Part shown: positions 1-11,984 of the stretch, piece by piece
Position numbering within the stretch: the stretch's first letter is position 1
Layout: every line of letters begins with the position of its first letter
DNA from: Liolophura sinensis
Taxonomy: Eukaryota > Mollusca > Polyplacophora > Chitonida > Chitonidae
Reading direction: 5' to 3'
Assembly (NCBI RefSeq): GCF_032854445.1
Contig: NC_088302.1
Location: 18,969,338 to 19,033,337 of the forward strand
DNA length: 64,000 nucleotides
Program-made: the position numbers and the translations under genes
Notes under the pieces: generated by a model
Databases searched by the model: none
What the model saw: only the letters and a program-made list of their open reading frames with translations
What the model was told of the DNA's origin: nothing

Positions 1-1151
1 ACATATTTTTAAATAAGGGAATTCCAACCGTACAGTTTAAAACTTTAAAAGTGCGTTTTTTTAGGTGACTATGTATCTGCTTTACCAGCATGCTCTCTGG
101 GTTGTGAGCTGGTTAGTTCTCAGCATTGTATCTGCTGGGTAGAGGCTTACACATACACCTAGGCTCTACCTGATCCACTGTTATCTCAGTGTTGCCTATG
201 CGGAGATGGTAAAACAGGGGCTTAGACCTAGATCAGAAAGCACCTCTATGTCTGGCTCTTTTAGCCTGAATTCCTGGCTGAGAAAAACACATGACTTTTT
301 TTTTTCTTCACCAATTAAACATAATTCATTCCTGACTTTGGCTAGGCATGTGATAGGTTTACAGTGGAGAGGTTAGCGTACTTGATAAATTACCATTTGT
401 TTTATGTGTTTTAGGTAACCAGTACATATTTATGAAGATAAAGCACAAATCATGCTTTCCGTTGTAAAGGACAGTATTTCCAAATTTTCATTAAATTTTT
501 ATTTAAAACAAGTGTTAAGGTTTCAACATAAACACAAGTTTTCAAATAGATATATAACATGTTGATAAAATTCTCTAACTATGATGAATTTCAGTCAAAA
601 ATATAGGTTAAGTTGAATATAAAATTGTTTTTTAAAGGCACAGTGTGATATTAAGTTCAGAAATACATGTAGTTGTTCTCATTCCTAAATCAGTCCACAT
701 TTGTACTTAAATATAGTGGGTTAAGTACCGCTGGGGATATTTCTTTATGTCATTATTTTTCTATTTGTAAAGGTGTAAACTGGTATGTAGTATGAAGCTT
801 TAAAATGGGATCGGTGTACTTGTGTAAATTTACACATGAAATAATCTGTGTGCATACTTTTACTTGAAGTGTAGATTTCGTGCGAGGAGAATTAATTTTT
901 GCATATTTCAGTTGAGCTAAAGAATAAAATTATTTGGCATCGAAGTTGTCAAACTTGTTACATCACTGTTGTAAGTTTGTGCTTGAAGTAATACTTTGAT
1001 TGAAACGTGCCGGGCTGTGCAGCCAGATTGTGAAGACTCTTTCAGGAGAGCGAGTGGATGTGCAATTTAAACATTTGAAATGGCACAGATCTGGGACAGT
1101 GTGGGCTGAAAGAAAAAAACATAAAAAAAAATTTGGTGAGATAAGTCTTAC
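1..1151. other. AT-rich non-coding stretch, probable first intron of the minus-strand gene
   Basis: No frame here looks coding on either strand and no repeat was recognised. If the exon at 1152-1227 is real, this stretch is the beginning of its first intron, read right to left from the donor at 1151-1150. Confidence 0.35.
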
Positions 1152-1227
1152 CTGAGCTGATGGTGATTAGGTGGAGTAGTCCAACAAGTAACGCTGTCCA
1201 CCTGGGTCTTTGTGCTCCAACTCTCAT
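1152..1227 (-). CDS. Candidate first coding exon encoding a signal peptide (partial gene, continues left)
   Basis: On the minus strand an ATG at 1227-1225 sits in the context TTTACCATGA, a reasonable eukaryotic start. It opens 25 codons: a basic start (MRVGAQRPRW) followed by a hydrophobic stretch (TALLVGLLHLITIS) and small residues SS. This is the layout of a cleavable signal peptide. The frame then meets CAG|GTAAGA, a near-consensus splice donor at 1151-1146, leaving one base of a split codon (phase 1). Phase-1 introns just after the signal peptide are common in secreted and membrane proteins made of extracellular modules. The longer frame that begins at a GTG at 1272 is not used because GTG is an unlikely start here. 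Past the donor the frame turns into lysine- and phenylalanine-rich low-complexity sequence, which fits intron. The mature protein lies outside the window, so its function cannot be named. Confidence 0.5.
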
Positions 1228-2435
1228 GGTAAAACACAGCACTCTCTCAATCCCCAGCCAAGATAAAGTCACTCACTGCTAATCTCACTAATCCCCCCTT
1301 TAATCCTTTTGTTCTTCTAACACCACAATGAAACGGCAGCTTTCTCTGGTGGGTTGCACATTCCGTATGACTGCGTCAGGTGTAGACAGGTGAGTTAATA
1401 ATATGACATGACTGACTGCTCTGTGATCTAGGCTGTATACTGCCTCCAGGTTGCTCTCTCACTGACACGCTGTCCTCATCTTCTCATCCCACTTCTGACA
1501 CCAGGCGCATGCCCCACGGGTGATCATTCGTCTTGACCCCCAACACACCCTGTCTCCCCTGACCTTTGTCAATGGCGTTAACAATGTGTTACCTGAGCAC
1601 CACTAGTGATATTGGGATCCGTCAGGCTCTCTGGTAACTTTCCTGTACAGAGAGAGAATCACAGTTCTCACATGTGGACACACTCCTAAGGTGTTTTGGT
1701 GGAGGTTCCCTTTTGCTGATTTTTAGTCTTTGGCACTTGGTAAACTGCTCCCTGAAATCACCTTATCACCTGAAAAAGCCAATTAAAGTGGGCAGTTAGA
1801 ATGTGGCCTCGTCTGATTAGCAGTGCTTTGAGACATTGCGTTAACACTTAGTGGAATTAGCTGCTGTTGACAGTTTCCCAGCCCTGATCCTTTGTTCAGA
1901 GATAGTCGAATGTCAGTGGTAAATGACAAAAGTGGACAGGGGACGTGGCCAAACAGGCAAGGGATTCCGCAACTAAATGCACCAGCATACCTGAACTTAC
2001 TTGAATCACCTGAAATACACTTACCTCAGCTTACCTGTGGTCAGTAGCCAATTAGATCAGCAGATATGGAGAGTGCGCGGTCAGTGTTTGCCGTACTAAT
2101 AGCTGCGCACCTTTAAAGGTAATGTGCCTAAAAGTTACCTGTCTTATTATTTGTATACTAGTACAGAGGAGCACTCTATTATCCTGCTGGTTTGTTTACT
2201 TGCGTTAGCTCTTAACCCTTCCACCTATGTCACCTGGACAAAAGAAGGCCGCTCACAAGAAATGCCCTGAAGTCACCTTTTATGTCCAGTAGAGGTGTCG
2301 CCGGATCACAGTCTGCTTTTTTTTTTCTTCTCTTCACGCCACCTACACGTGCATTCAGGACCAAATCCGGCCACAGAAAAAAATCGCCAAGTATTTTTCC
2401 CTTGCGAAGAATCCGGGTTGAATTGGAGAGAAAAA
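1228..2435. other. 5' flank of the minus-strand exon; no clear core promoter
   Basis: This stretch would hold the 5' UTR and promoter if the exon at 1152-1227 is real. I see no convincing TATA box close to the start codon. CACCTG and TACCTG words recur, for example near 2007 and 2033, and 2109-2120 is a perfect 12-bp palindrome, ACCTTTAAAGGT. Nothing else stands out. Confidence 0.3.
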
Positions 2436-2451
2436 CGCTAGCCAGCTAGCG
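2436..2451. repeat. Short perfect inverted repeat CGCTAGC-CA-GCTAGCG
   Basis: Two 7-bp arms separated by 2 bp, giving a small GC-rich hairpin in AT-rich surroundings. Such a short palindrome can occur by chance, and no function is claimed. Confidence 0.5.
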
Positions 2452-3974
2452 GTGCACCCTCAGTGGCAGGGTATAGTGCTGTAGACCTAGGTAACTCCTG
2501 TATCGGACTGTTCCCATGGGCTAACCCTTACAGGAGTTCGGCTATAAAGCTTGGCTAACTCTCTTACCTCACTCCAGCTGCCTCAGGCTTTAAGTGCTAC
2601 TGGCAGCCAGATACATGGATACAGTAGCTGGTTGGTAGCATGGACTGGTAGACCTCCACTAGCCAGCAATCCCAATCCTGGGCAGTCCCACATGGTATAT
2701 CAGCCAATCATGAAATCTCCACTAACAGCTTTGACCTGGTAGGACCTTAAGCTCAGTCTGTCTGCTGTGGGTCATTAACAACTGTGTTGTCCACTTTGTC
2801 AGACTGCTCTGTATGATGGGCTCATTGACCAGTGTGAAACAGAAAACTATACAACTAAACCACAGTATATATACATAGATAGATGTCTGTATGTTACAAA
2901 TCCTGTCAACTTGCCTGAGTGACTGGTTACATATACATTGTATGTCTAACGCTCTGAGAGAGACCACAGGGGAAAGTGCATAACTGAGACATGGGTCTAT
3001 CCCCTCAGTTGTTAAGTGCGCACCACTCCACAGGGCGATCAAACCTGGGTACTATTAAGACCCTTTAAGATAAGGCATATTAGGCCCCCTACTGTCACAT
3101 AATCCACTCATTTCTCTAACACAAAGGAGTATTGGCCAAAAGATCAGGGAGTCAATATCTGCTTAAAACTTGAGACCCTGTATTGAAAACAAGGGCTAGA
3201 TCAAAACAGTCAATATAGCTATAATAGCCTGCAGTTGTCTAACTTACCACCAGTCCTGTCTCATTGATTGTACCAGCTCTCTACTATGCGAGAGAGCACA
3301 GAGCTGTGTGTTACAACTCTTGCCTGGGCATAGGCCCAGAAGAACAGGGGGATTTTTGGTTGGATTTTTTTTTAACATTCCCTTGGCCCAGTTCCTTGCT
3401 TAATGTGTTCCCCCACCCTTATGACCCACATTTCAGTCTAAGACTATAACCCACAAGCAAATTTGGCTCCTGTCTGTTGACAGGTGTGAAATTTATTACT
3501 GATCTATCTCTCTTATAAACCCTGGCAGGACCACAGCACATTAATCAGCCTAGGTATATGTGTATTCGATGGCCAGATAAGTGAAAAAAAAGTGTGAAAT
3601 TATAATGTTTTTGCTTTCAGGTTCTGAGTGAAGTATTTCTATGAGGTGTTGGAATAAATGACATTGCCCACCTCCCATATCCATCCCCTCCAAAAAAAAA
3701 GAGTAAAAGACAGAAAGATAATTAACAACCAAAAGGTTAACAATTTCTTGCATTATTTGGTAATGTCAGATATTGCTAATCATTTCATTTACAGTAGTCC
3801 ATACTGTAAGTCTTACATACTGTATATGCTGGCGGACTGAGAACCTGCAAAGGAAGGTTCCGCAGGCAGAAGGCTATACTGGTGGTTTTCCAAACAGTTT
3901 TCGCACTTTGTTGAAAGAAGTGAATTTAGCCTGAATGTATGGTGCTTAGAACTTAAATTTTTTAAAATGAATGT
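2452..3974. other. No feature recognised
   Basis: Open frames of 60-106 codons occur on both strands at 2551-3840. They overlap each other, mostly begin at non-ATG codons and show no recognisable motif. I regard all of them as chance. Confidence 0.4.
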
Positions 3975-4028
3975 ACATGTAATGCAGTGTTGACATGTAA
4001 TGCAGTGTTGACATGTAATGCAGTGTTG
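3975..4028. repeat. 18-bp tandem repeat, three perfect copies
   Basis: The unit ACATGTAATGCAGTGTTG is repeated at 3975, 3993 and 4011 without a mismatch. It is a small minisatellite. An 18-bp period keeps the reading frame, which explains the repeated CITCQH peptide on the minus strand. That peptide is not considered a protein. Confidence 0.95.
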
Positions 4029-6245
4029 TGTATGGCACATTAAACAAGTTAAACAAAAGAATATTATGAAACCTTAAGATCTGTTTTGGTTAGCTTAATG
4101 AGTCATCAGAAAATTCATTAACTTGGTTTTTAATTCACGGCATGACATAAAACATGGCTCAAAGATTTAAAAAAATCAAAATCAAATATAAAATAAAGAG
4201 GTCAGAGAAAGTTCCTTTGAGCTTTGGAAATGACACATTATGCTGTCAATTTATAGCTAAAAAAATGTATTGCAAGTAAAAAGATTGAAATCGAATGTTT
4301 TTAATGTAGGTGAAAGAATGGTTAGTTATGTGACTTGATTGTGCAGTTTCTTAGACACATGTTGAAAACAGAGTTGAGCTAAGTGTAAGTTTGTCTGGTA
4401 TGTGTGAAATGCATCGGTGGGCTGTTACAGCTGTTTACTCGGTTTGACTGCATGAGGAAGAAATGTTAGATTACATATGAAAAGTCCACAGTGGCATTCT
4501 TATAGAGACATTCTGTTGAAAGTCTCTATCTCAATTAAGGGAACACAATTGAATTGTTTCTCATCAGATTGTATTATGATATTTGTGTAAAACTTGCAGT
4601 GTACTGTGCGTCTTATTTTAGCGAGTTGACCTTTGCTCTGTAATGGATGCTAGAAGAATTCAACATTTCACGTATGAGTGAGTTTAAATAACAGAGTTAG
4701 ACAGGTGAGGCTAATATCTGGTTTGCAGGTCCATTTATGTTTACAGGTAATTGTAATTAGACCACCTCTTCAGTAACAAGAAATGTTGCTTCTCCTTCAT
4801 ATATCTTTGTCTACACACAGATGTGTGATGTTTGCATACTAATTGTGTAACAACCCAGGTGGACATGCAAACTGATGTCCTATCTCTGGTTGAATGGAGC
4901 TTATTACAGGGGCATAGTGTGATAGATCGAACGAGTTCAAATCCTGGTGATGGCCATTTTGTCTTAAACCATTTTGGACATGATTTAATATATTGCATAT
5001 GTAAAAGATGGTCATGAAACAAATTCTAAAGAATGTACCTTTTAAGTGGTATAAATCATGTACAAGAATGAATGTATGTGTCGGTCATTTAGTATAAAAA
5101 TGCAGTGACCGTTGCAGATTTACTTTTGTTTTCACCAGCTGGTTAGAACCTCACCATCTCACCTGACGTCCAGTGGACAGCACTATAGCAGATCCGTTCA
5201 AGAATTTAAAATATGTTCACAATAGGTTCACAAAGATGACACAGGTAAATTCTGTGCAGTCTTATAATGAGAACTTGTTAACATTAGAGAGCACTAAAGG
5301 AGTAAATTATGAAGCGCAAGTCAGGCTGCAGGGGACCATTCAGAATGCACTGATGTCCTGTGTATGTTAATTTACTGTTGTATTCAAATCTTTGACTGTT
5401 TTGTTACAGGACCAGACACTAGGCAATGTGAGTCAGGTGGTGCATGTTTTCTTGTAGGACTAAACTTTTTTTTTTGGAATAGGAACATATCACATCTGTT
5501 GTATACATGTGCGCACAAATATACTTGCTTTATGTTTCTTTCAGTCCATTTCACAACCTTTTTTTTTCACAGTATCTCTTTTTATGCAGTTTACACTCTT
5601 TGCACCAGGAACATCATATCTAGGTATCCTCAGTATTGTTTGATTTTGCATATTCATGATGCAACAGGTTGTAGACATTTGTCATGTAGGGCGCTATTCC
5701 TACACATCCCCAGCAGTTTGGCATGAAGGATCTCGGGGTAAATACTCCAGGTGAACAAAGGTGTGGTGACAGCAATAAAGCGAGCGTTTGCTGCCCATTT
5801 TACGTCTTTTCTGCCCTCAGAATAATCACAATATAAACGCGTATCAAAGGCTTCATGTACATGTACCTGATTCAGTCAGACAGATGTTGAATAAATCTAC
5901 GCTGTTTAGAAGAGCGTGTCATCCTTGTGTACAATCTGTGCATGCATGAGAGATTAACAGCACACTTCAGATTTTTTTTATAATTATTTAAATGACTGTA
6001 TTGATTCTAAAGTTTTGTTCAAGACATACCCTAAAATATTCACCTCAAAAGTACAGTTTAAGAGGCAAATATATGTCACAAAATATTCTTTTTTGTGCTT
6101 AAACTTACAATTTTCCAGTCCAGTATCATCCCATATTCCAAGCAAACCTCAAAGCACTTTTCTAAAATGAATATAACTTTCAGAATTAGGAAAAATGGGC
6201 AAGCTAGTCATGGACCACATTTATAGTCATTTAGGGTAGTTACTA
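4029..6245. other. AT-rich stretch with a tRNA B-box-like word and one splice-acceptor-like tract
   Basis: At 4933-4947 the word GAGTTCAAATCCTGG resembles the internal pol III B box of tRNA-derived elements, but no SINE tail follows. At 5120-5138 a pyrimidine-rich tract ends in CACCAG and is followed by about 28 open plus-strand codons. With no donor or motif, I do not call an exon. The rest shows nothing recognisable. Confidence 0.3.
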
Positions 6246-6420
6246 ATTTTGCCTGATTTTTGAGTCCTGTTGATCTTATAAAGGCATTTGAATGTTTTTG
6301 TTCTTCTTTTTTTAAATGTAACCTTCAGCATCAAAAATTATTAGTAGTTTAAGACCTTTATTTGGTTGACATAAAAATGCATAATTTGTGGTGAAATTTT
6401 AGAGAACTTAGTAAACTTTT
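6246..6420 (+). repeat. Dispersed repeat family D, copy 1 (diverged)
   Basis: This copy shares an ordered series of words with the stretches at 17495, 34856, 50530 and 52420: GCCTGATTTTTGAGTCCTGT, then CTTCAGCATCAAAAATTATT, then CCTTTATTTG, then GAAATTTTAG. The order and spacing are conserved while individual bases have drifted, as expected of an old interspersed repeat. No inverted termini, poly-A tail or coding frame is seen, so the class is unknown. Confidence 0.4.
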
Positions 6421-6483
6421 TACAATTTTTGATGCTCCCTCATGTTGTAAACCTTGACAACCTATTGTTGTCCTTGATACAGC

Positions 6484-6578
6484 TTTATGTCCTGTCTGAT
6501 GTTCCTCCCAAATGAAATTGGGTGCTTATTATCCTTGGTGCACCTTAATGTCCTGTTTTATGTTCCTGACAAATGACC
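6484..6578. repeat. Imperfect tandem duplication, about 62-bp offset
   Basis: TTATGTCCTGTCTGATGTTC near 6484 is echoed by TAATGTCCTGTTTTATGTTC near 6547, each followed by a CAAATGA word. It is a short, diverged local duplication. Confidence 0.5.
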
Positions 6579-6755
6579 TCAGGTTAAGGACTGGTCTTAA
6601 TCTTGAGATCGCCTGTATAATCTCAGGTGTGTTATTTACCCGAATGTTTATTGCCCCTGGGGCATATCATGCATCAGTGCATCATGGGGTGCTCCAGGGT
6701 GATGGTTACTGTGTCATTACGTAACAAAACCTTTAAAGAATGATCGTGGGTGGTA

Positions 6756-6965
6756 AGGTTTTCACCTGAAGACTTCATAACTGTCCTTTTACAGGTGTTC
6801 ATAACAAGTCTTTGAGACACTTGAGAACGTTTCTTAGGTAATGTCAAAGCAATCAAGATGGATAGGTTTTTCACCTGAAACCTTAAAACTGTCCTTTTAC
6901 AGGTGTACATAATGAGTTTTTGAGACACTTTAAAATCATTCGTTACCTGATTTCAAAGCACTTTT
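6756..6965. repeat. Two tandem copies of a 108-bp unit
   Basis: Unit 1 begins at 6756 and unit 2 at 6864. Both carry a CACCTGAA word, the core CTGTCCTTTTACAGGTGT and a TTTGAGACACTT word at the same spacing. Within each unit CACCTG and CAGGTG lie about 30 bp apart in opposite orientation. The copies differ by scattered substitutions, so the duplication is not recent. The minus-strand frame across it is a by-product. Confidence 0.8.
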
Positions 6966-8931
6966 GCAATTCCATTGCCTGCTGGCTATTTAGGTTTAAT
7001 GACTTGTGGACAAATTTGCGATTGGCAGTAATTATTAGTTCCCCCTGGGATATGAAAGGGTAGCTGGCACAATCACAATTAGACATGCTTGTTTGCCGGT
7101 ATTAAAGGTAGCTAAGATTTTAATCTGATAATCTCTACATCCTGTGACACTTCACTTAATCGACCTTAGATCAGTTTGCGTTCCTAATTTATGCACCACA
7201 ATCTCTTAATCTTCCATGTATGCATACTATTCTATGAATGTCTTTTCTGTAAGCATATTTTTTTTTTCAGATAAATTTAAGTTCCATTATTTTTGCATGA
7301 TTCCTTGCAGTTCATAAAATTATTTAAAAAAACAACAACATAAATACACATGTCCATAAATGATAACTGTATTTAAAGAGTTTTTTCACTTTACTATAAA
7401 CAGTGTCTATCAATCGATCCCAATAATCACAAATCCATCTATAGCCCATTTTGAAGCCTCACAAAAATTGTAGTGTATTTTTATAACTCAACTTCTTTTC
7501 CAAAACTACACCAACGAATCTGTCTGTTGCAAACAACAGCTTCGTTCGACGTACCCCACGTGAATATAAGGTATAAATATAACAGATGTTCTGAGAATCA
7601 TTTAACAATGAAAGAAAATTAACTCAGCTTTTTACTTCTCATTTAGGTTATACAATACTACTTATACATACCTAGTATACAAAGGGACTTTACTCAGTAA
7701 ATCTGGATGATGTACAATAGATATATGTGCCTCAACCACTGGCTGTTGATTGTGATTATGACCTTCCAGGATGTCTCCTTGCTGTCAACCGTTCAGTGGA
7801 TAATCCCCTTGCGCAATATAGTGTATCACTGCTAAGCCATCAGGGCCTGCAGTGTTCAGCGGCTCTTCACTGGTGCACCCATACACAAAGACAGTCTTGC
7901 GTGAGTATACAGGGGCGCGTGTCACCCCGATCAGAGCTGTTGGTTTATCGGAGTATTACTCATAAAAGGCAGCCTCCGTCACCGCTGCTTGCAAACCATG
8001 CAGGATCAAATCAATACCAGGCAACGCTGTATGGATGTAGATTAGTAATTAACACAAAAACTATGACTCATTTTACGGAAATGTACTGCCGAGCGTATAA
8101 ATGTTCTCATATCATATGACGGGCTCTGCTTTCTGTGATTAAAGACCATGCATGCACCTCAGCATATAATGCATCTGCTTCATTTGACTAATCCATGAAA
8201 GCTATATTCTAGAACTTTTAAAGAATCACATTTCGTCCAGTTGTTTTCTTTTCTTTCAGGACACCTATAACAGCTGTTAATAACCAGCCTTTATGCATAC
8301 ACCCCAGCTGTACATGGCAAGCTCTTAACCTATCGTAGCTCTAATTTATTCAAATTAGCCAGAATTTGATGCTCTGCCAAACCCTTTGATGTCCCAAACC
8401 TTTAGAATTCGTGGCCAATCCCAGACCATTGTGGAGCTGGTTTGGGACAGTTTGCCTTCAGTGATCTCACAAAGGCTGATTATTGACACCAGATTTTATT
8501 TGATTTTCCACCACGAGGTCAATTGATGCTTCATGCTAACCAAAAAAACTGAATATAAAGCACATATAGTTGATTGGATCAAAAATACACACATGGCAGA
8601 ATATTCGCTAAAATTCACACACATTTGAGGAAGTGACCAGGCCACCTACACAGTAAAGAAAGCCAGGTTGTGAAGAATTTCTTTAGCGCTGTTTCATGAC
8701 ATTTATAAACGTATAACCTCTTATTTTGTGAAATGATTAAAGAGTTCATTGCCATCTCAGTTTTTTTCATTTTTGGTGTGAGAAACTGTGAGAAAGGATA
8801 TTAATTTTTATAACTAAACTTGAAGATGTTATATTTTATGTCCTCCTTTGGTAGTATTTTTATAAACTAGTTCAGAGTATGCATGTTTTTTTTCCCCCTT
8901 GCATCAAGTGCGACCGAGTAAAATATTATAC
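6966..8931. other. No gene recognised
   Basis: The longest frame, 7727-8119 plus (130 codons), starts at GTG within TATATGTGCC, has no similarity I recognise and no splice signals placed to use it. It is probably chance openness in a somewhat more GC-rich patch. Confidence 0.35.
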
Positions 8932-9050
8932 ATTTATTTATTTATTTGATTCGTGTTTTACACAGTACTGAACCCACGACCATACACAGGTTGCTCGTTC
9001 TGAAGTAGGACCGGACAGGAAGCCAGCATGAGCTGCATTGACTGTGGACC
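8932..9050 (-). mobile_element. Internally deleted SINE fragment
   Basis: Read on the minus strand, this piece ends with the SINE tail in diverged form (GTGTAAAACACGAATCAAAT followed by AAATAAATAAATG). The body word CAACCTGTGTATGGTCGTGG and the B-box flank CAGCTCATGCTGGCTTCCTG precede it. The middle part present in intact copies (CCACCATAATGCTGGCC...) is missing, so the copy is internally deleted as well as diverged. Confidence 0.8.
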
Positions 9051-10764
9051 ATATATAGAAACTGATCTAAAGCTTGGCTTGGAAAATATACATGTTGTAG
9101 GAAAATGGAAACAAAATAACATGGTAAGGTCAGGCTTACTTTTCCACATCTCTGTAGAAAAAGGATGATTTTACAAAATTCCAATATAACACTGTTATTT
9201 TATATATAGTGCTATGGTATTACCATCAGCCAAACATGTATTAGGAGAAAAGTGTTTTGAGAATGGCATAAATGAACCACCAATCAAACACTGGCTTTGT
9301 ATTGGTCATGGTGGATCTTGACCAATGAGATGGATTAATTGTATGCACTTCTCACCGGATCTGTTCCAGGCCATACATGTCATGAGGTTTGCCAGGTGTG
9401 TGTTAAAGTGAACGTAATGTCTGACGCATTATATACATAGAAAAAATGATATAGGACACAGTTATCAGAGAAAAATATGTACAAAATTCTGTAAAGTTTT
9501 GAAAGCTGTGAAGATCAAGTTCAGCACTGGTTATATTGCACTGATGGACATTTCGCTCCAAGTAGCCATGTTGTAGAAGCCCATAGGAACTTGGCCAGTC
9601 ACTAGCTCTGAAAGTTTCACATGATAATTTGGCTGTCACATCATAAAACCTATTAGCTCTCGATTGTAAGTGTGGTCTCTTATAGTTGATCGACATATAT
9701 CGATGCAATAAATTGGATTTTGAGGTTAGCTTAAGTTTTAAACTGATGCATTTTGAACCACACATTTATGAACTGAGAACGACTGCCCTTGTTGTAATGC
9801 ATGTATGTTGGGCAGGATACTGCAGTAACTTTTCAGGGTGAGCTGGCAAGAAAACTTCCTCGGGAGAGTCATGCTTGAAGAAAAATATTTTGATTTTGCA
9901 TTATTTTTCCTTAGCTAAGTCAGATTTATTACCAACATATCCTCCCAAAATCTGAATTAATGTCATCAATGAGAAGGCCATGCTATGCTCAGTGAATTCC
10001 TTAAGTTGGTACAGCCAGCTAGGCCAAATGCTTACACCCATTCAGGATGAGGACAAGCAGGACTGCTAAAACTCGACACTTGTGTCCACGAACATCGCCC
10101 TGACCGAGCACCAAACTGAAAGAAACATCGGCCCTTTGAAAAGGGAAGAGTGCTGATACTCTTTGGTCGGGTATCAGGCATCTTTCTTTGTATTTTCTCT
10201 ATGTCACAGTGTGTAATATGGATGATACGAGAAATCTGCTACGTTTTGTGACATCACTCTAGATAGCTGTAACATGGCAAAATGGTGTCACAGAATGAGC
10301 GGCTAGGTACTGACGATTGATTGTTTGCTACTTATTTGTTTGATAAATGGTGTAGAATATTTGAAATATTTTTAGAACATTTCTGGAAGACTACTTTATT
10401 AATTAATTCAGCTTTATTGGCTGATTTATGTTCACTTTAAAGGACATTGGTGACCCAAAAACAGTACAAGTACACTTAAAAGATGTTCCAGAGGCGCTTG
10501 CTCATGGACAGTTTTCATCTCACATGTACAGAAAGTGTGATTCTGTTGGTTTGTAGAGATTTATATCAACAAGTAGGTCAGTCAAAGACCGTTTGTGGCA
10601 ACTTGAGCGTCTTAATATTAGTTCTCGAGATTAAAGAGCGGATTGAGGGTAATTTTAGTAATATTAGTAAAGTATTGGGTACATGGCGTTCCATTATGAA
10701 CGATCCTGCTAACTAGAGGAAGTTTATTCTTTCAATCTCGACTGTTGCCGAGCAACAAACAAGC
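9051..10764. other. No gene recognised; one isolated TTAAAGG transposon-end-like word
   Basis: At 10438-10457 TTAAAGGACATTGGTGACCC resembles the left end of the element at 10765 and lies in the same orientation. I find no matching right end, so it may be a solitary remnant. The 120-codon minus frame at 9403-9765 shows no recognisable features. Confidence 0.3.
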
Positions 10765-11051
10765 TTAAAGGACATTCCGAGTACCGATATGTCTTGTAGC
10801 AAAATGACAATGTGCAAAGCCTTTGATTCAAACGTGAACTTTCCAAGGCTTTTTAATCTACATTAAAGAGCCTATGGCAGTCTGTTTCTTTCCTCAAAGT
10901 ATCTTATATTCATTCCAACATGAATAATCTGAACAATGTCATCACAGTGTTTTCAGGTGGTGAAATTTCTGTCTGTAGATAGCCCCATTCCCACATATTC
11001 AGCCATTGCTTGTGAAGCCAGATTTAATCACAGCTGAGGTATGGCCTTTAA
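10765..11051. mobile_element. Short TTAA-bounded inverted-repeat element (T2/Kolobok-like non-autonomous candidate)
   Basis: The left end reads TTAAAGGACATTCC. The right end, on the other strand, reads TTAAAGGCCATACC: 12 of 14 positions match, including the TTAA. TTAA target duplications and ends of the TTAAAGG type are known from T2/Kolobok elements of animals, and that assignment is by analogy only. The 287-bp body has no coding frame. Its right TTAA is also the left TTAA of the neighbouring element. Confidence 0.4.
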
Positions 11052-11984
11052 TAGCACTGCTAATGAATAGGTTTCTCAAAGGTATCATTTGTTATGACAT
11101 TAGGGTTGCTTAGATGGGATATATATATATATAGAAGGAAAAGATTTCCAAAGTGACTTGTACAAATGTGACCTTGGTTACTTGCATCAAATATGGTGTC
11201 ATTTTCTAAGAACCACCTAAGCTTTAATATTGCTAAGTGTGTGGTGTTAGTCTGGTAGTGTGTTGATCAAGTACATCATACATTTCTGGGAATTTATGAA
11301 TTTTTTTCTTTAAATAAATCAGAAGCATCGCACAATCAAATTATTTATTTGACTGGTGTTGTATGGTGTACTCTGCATAATAAATTAAGAGATGAAAAAT
11401 ATGACAATATTATAATGCATATAGTTTAATCTGCTACTTATGCATGCTGGGTATACATGTGTACATGAAATGTCTTATACTAAATGTAAAATGTTGTGCA
11501 ATAGTGATTTTAGAATGTAATAACAAAGAAGTGTAACGTAGGGAAGATTTACTGAGAATTGTGGTTAAAATTTAGACATTGGTGCGCATAGGTTTAGCCA
11601 GATTTTGAAATTAAGATAGCTTATTCCCTATCTTTCTCTCTGTGTTCCCTAACTTGTCTCCCATGTTTATTTGCTGATTTGCACACGATAGGGTATTTGC
11701 AGACACTGAGATACTGTTTGCTATAAACCTATATGCTTTGGTAGTCAAAGTTTAATGAGACTGACATTGACTGACACTATGTTTTTACCTGCAGAATCTG
11801 GGGAACTAAGAACAATCTGTATTTTTATCAGTCCAGAGAGTCTAAATTATTGTCATTGGATCTTGTTTATCTGGTCATATATCATTTTGAAATCTTTTCC
11901 TTCTATATATATCCCATCTATGCAACCCTAATGTCATAACAAATGATACCTTTGAGGAACCTCTTCACCAGCAGGCGCTATTAA
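11048..11984. mobile_element. 937-bp TTAA-bounded element with about 105-bp terminal inverted repeats
   Basis: The arm at 11048-11152 is matched in inverted orientation at 11882-11984. A central block of about 35 bp (from CTCAAAGGTATC through GACATTAGGGTTGC) is identical. The outer ends are TTAATAGCACTGCT and, inverted, TTAATAGCGCCTGCT. Similarity stops at the TTAA on both sides, which points to a TTAA target duplication. A variable TA dinucleotide run lies inside each arm. The roughly 730-bp interior carries no frame above 60 codons, so the element is non-autonomous. After TTAA the ends do not begin CCC as in piggyBac, so the superfamily is left open. Confidence 0.75.

Noticed and set aside
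5120-5440. Two plus-strand exon candidates after pyrimidine-rich acceptors (about 5138 and 5409)
   Set aside because: Acceptors look fair, but the exons would be a short terminal frame and an 18-nt micro-exon with no recognisable peptide. Such sites are frequent by chance.
7727-8119. A 130-codon gene
   Set aside because: The start is GTG, composition is unremarkable, no domain is recognised, and no exon boundaries support it.
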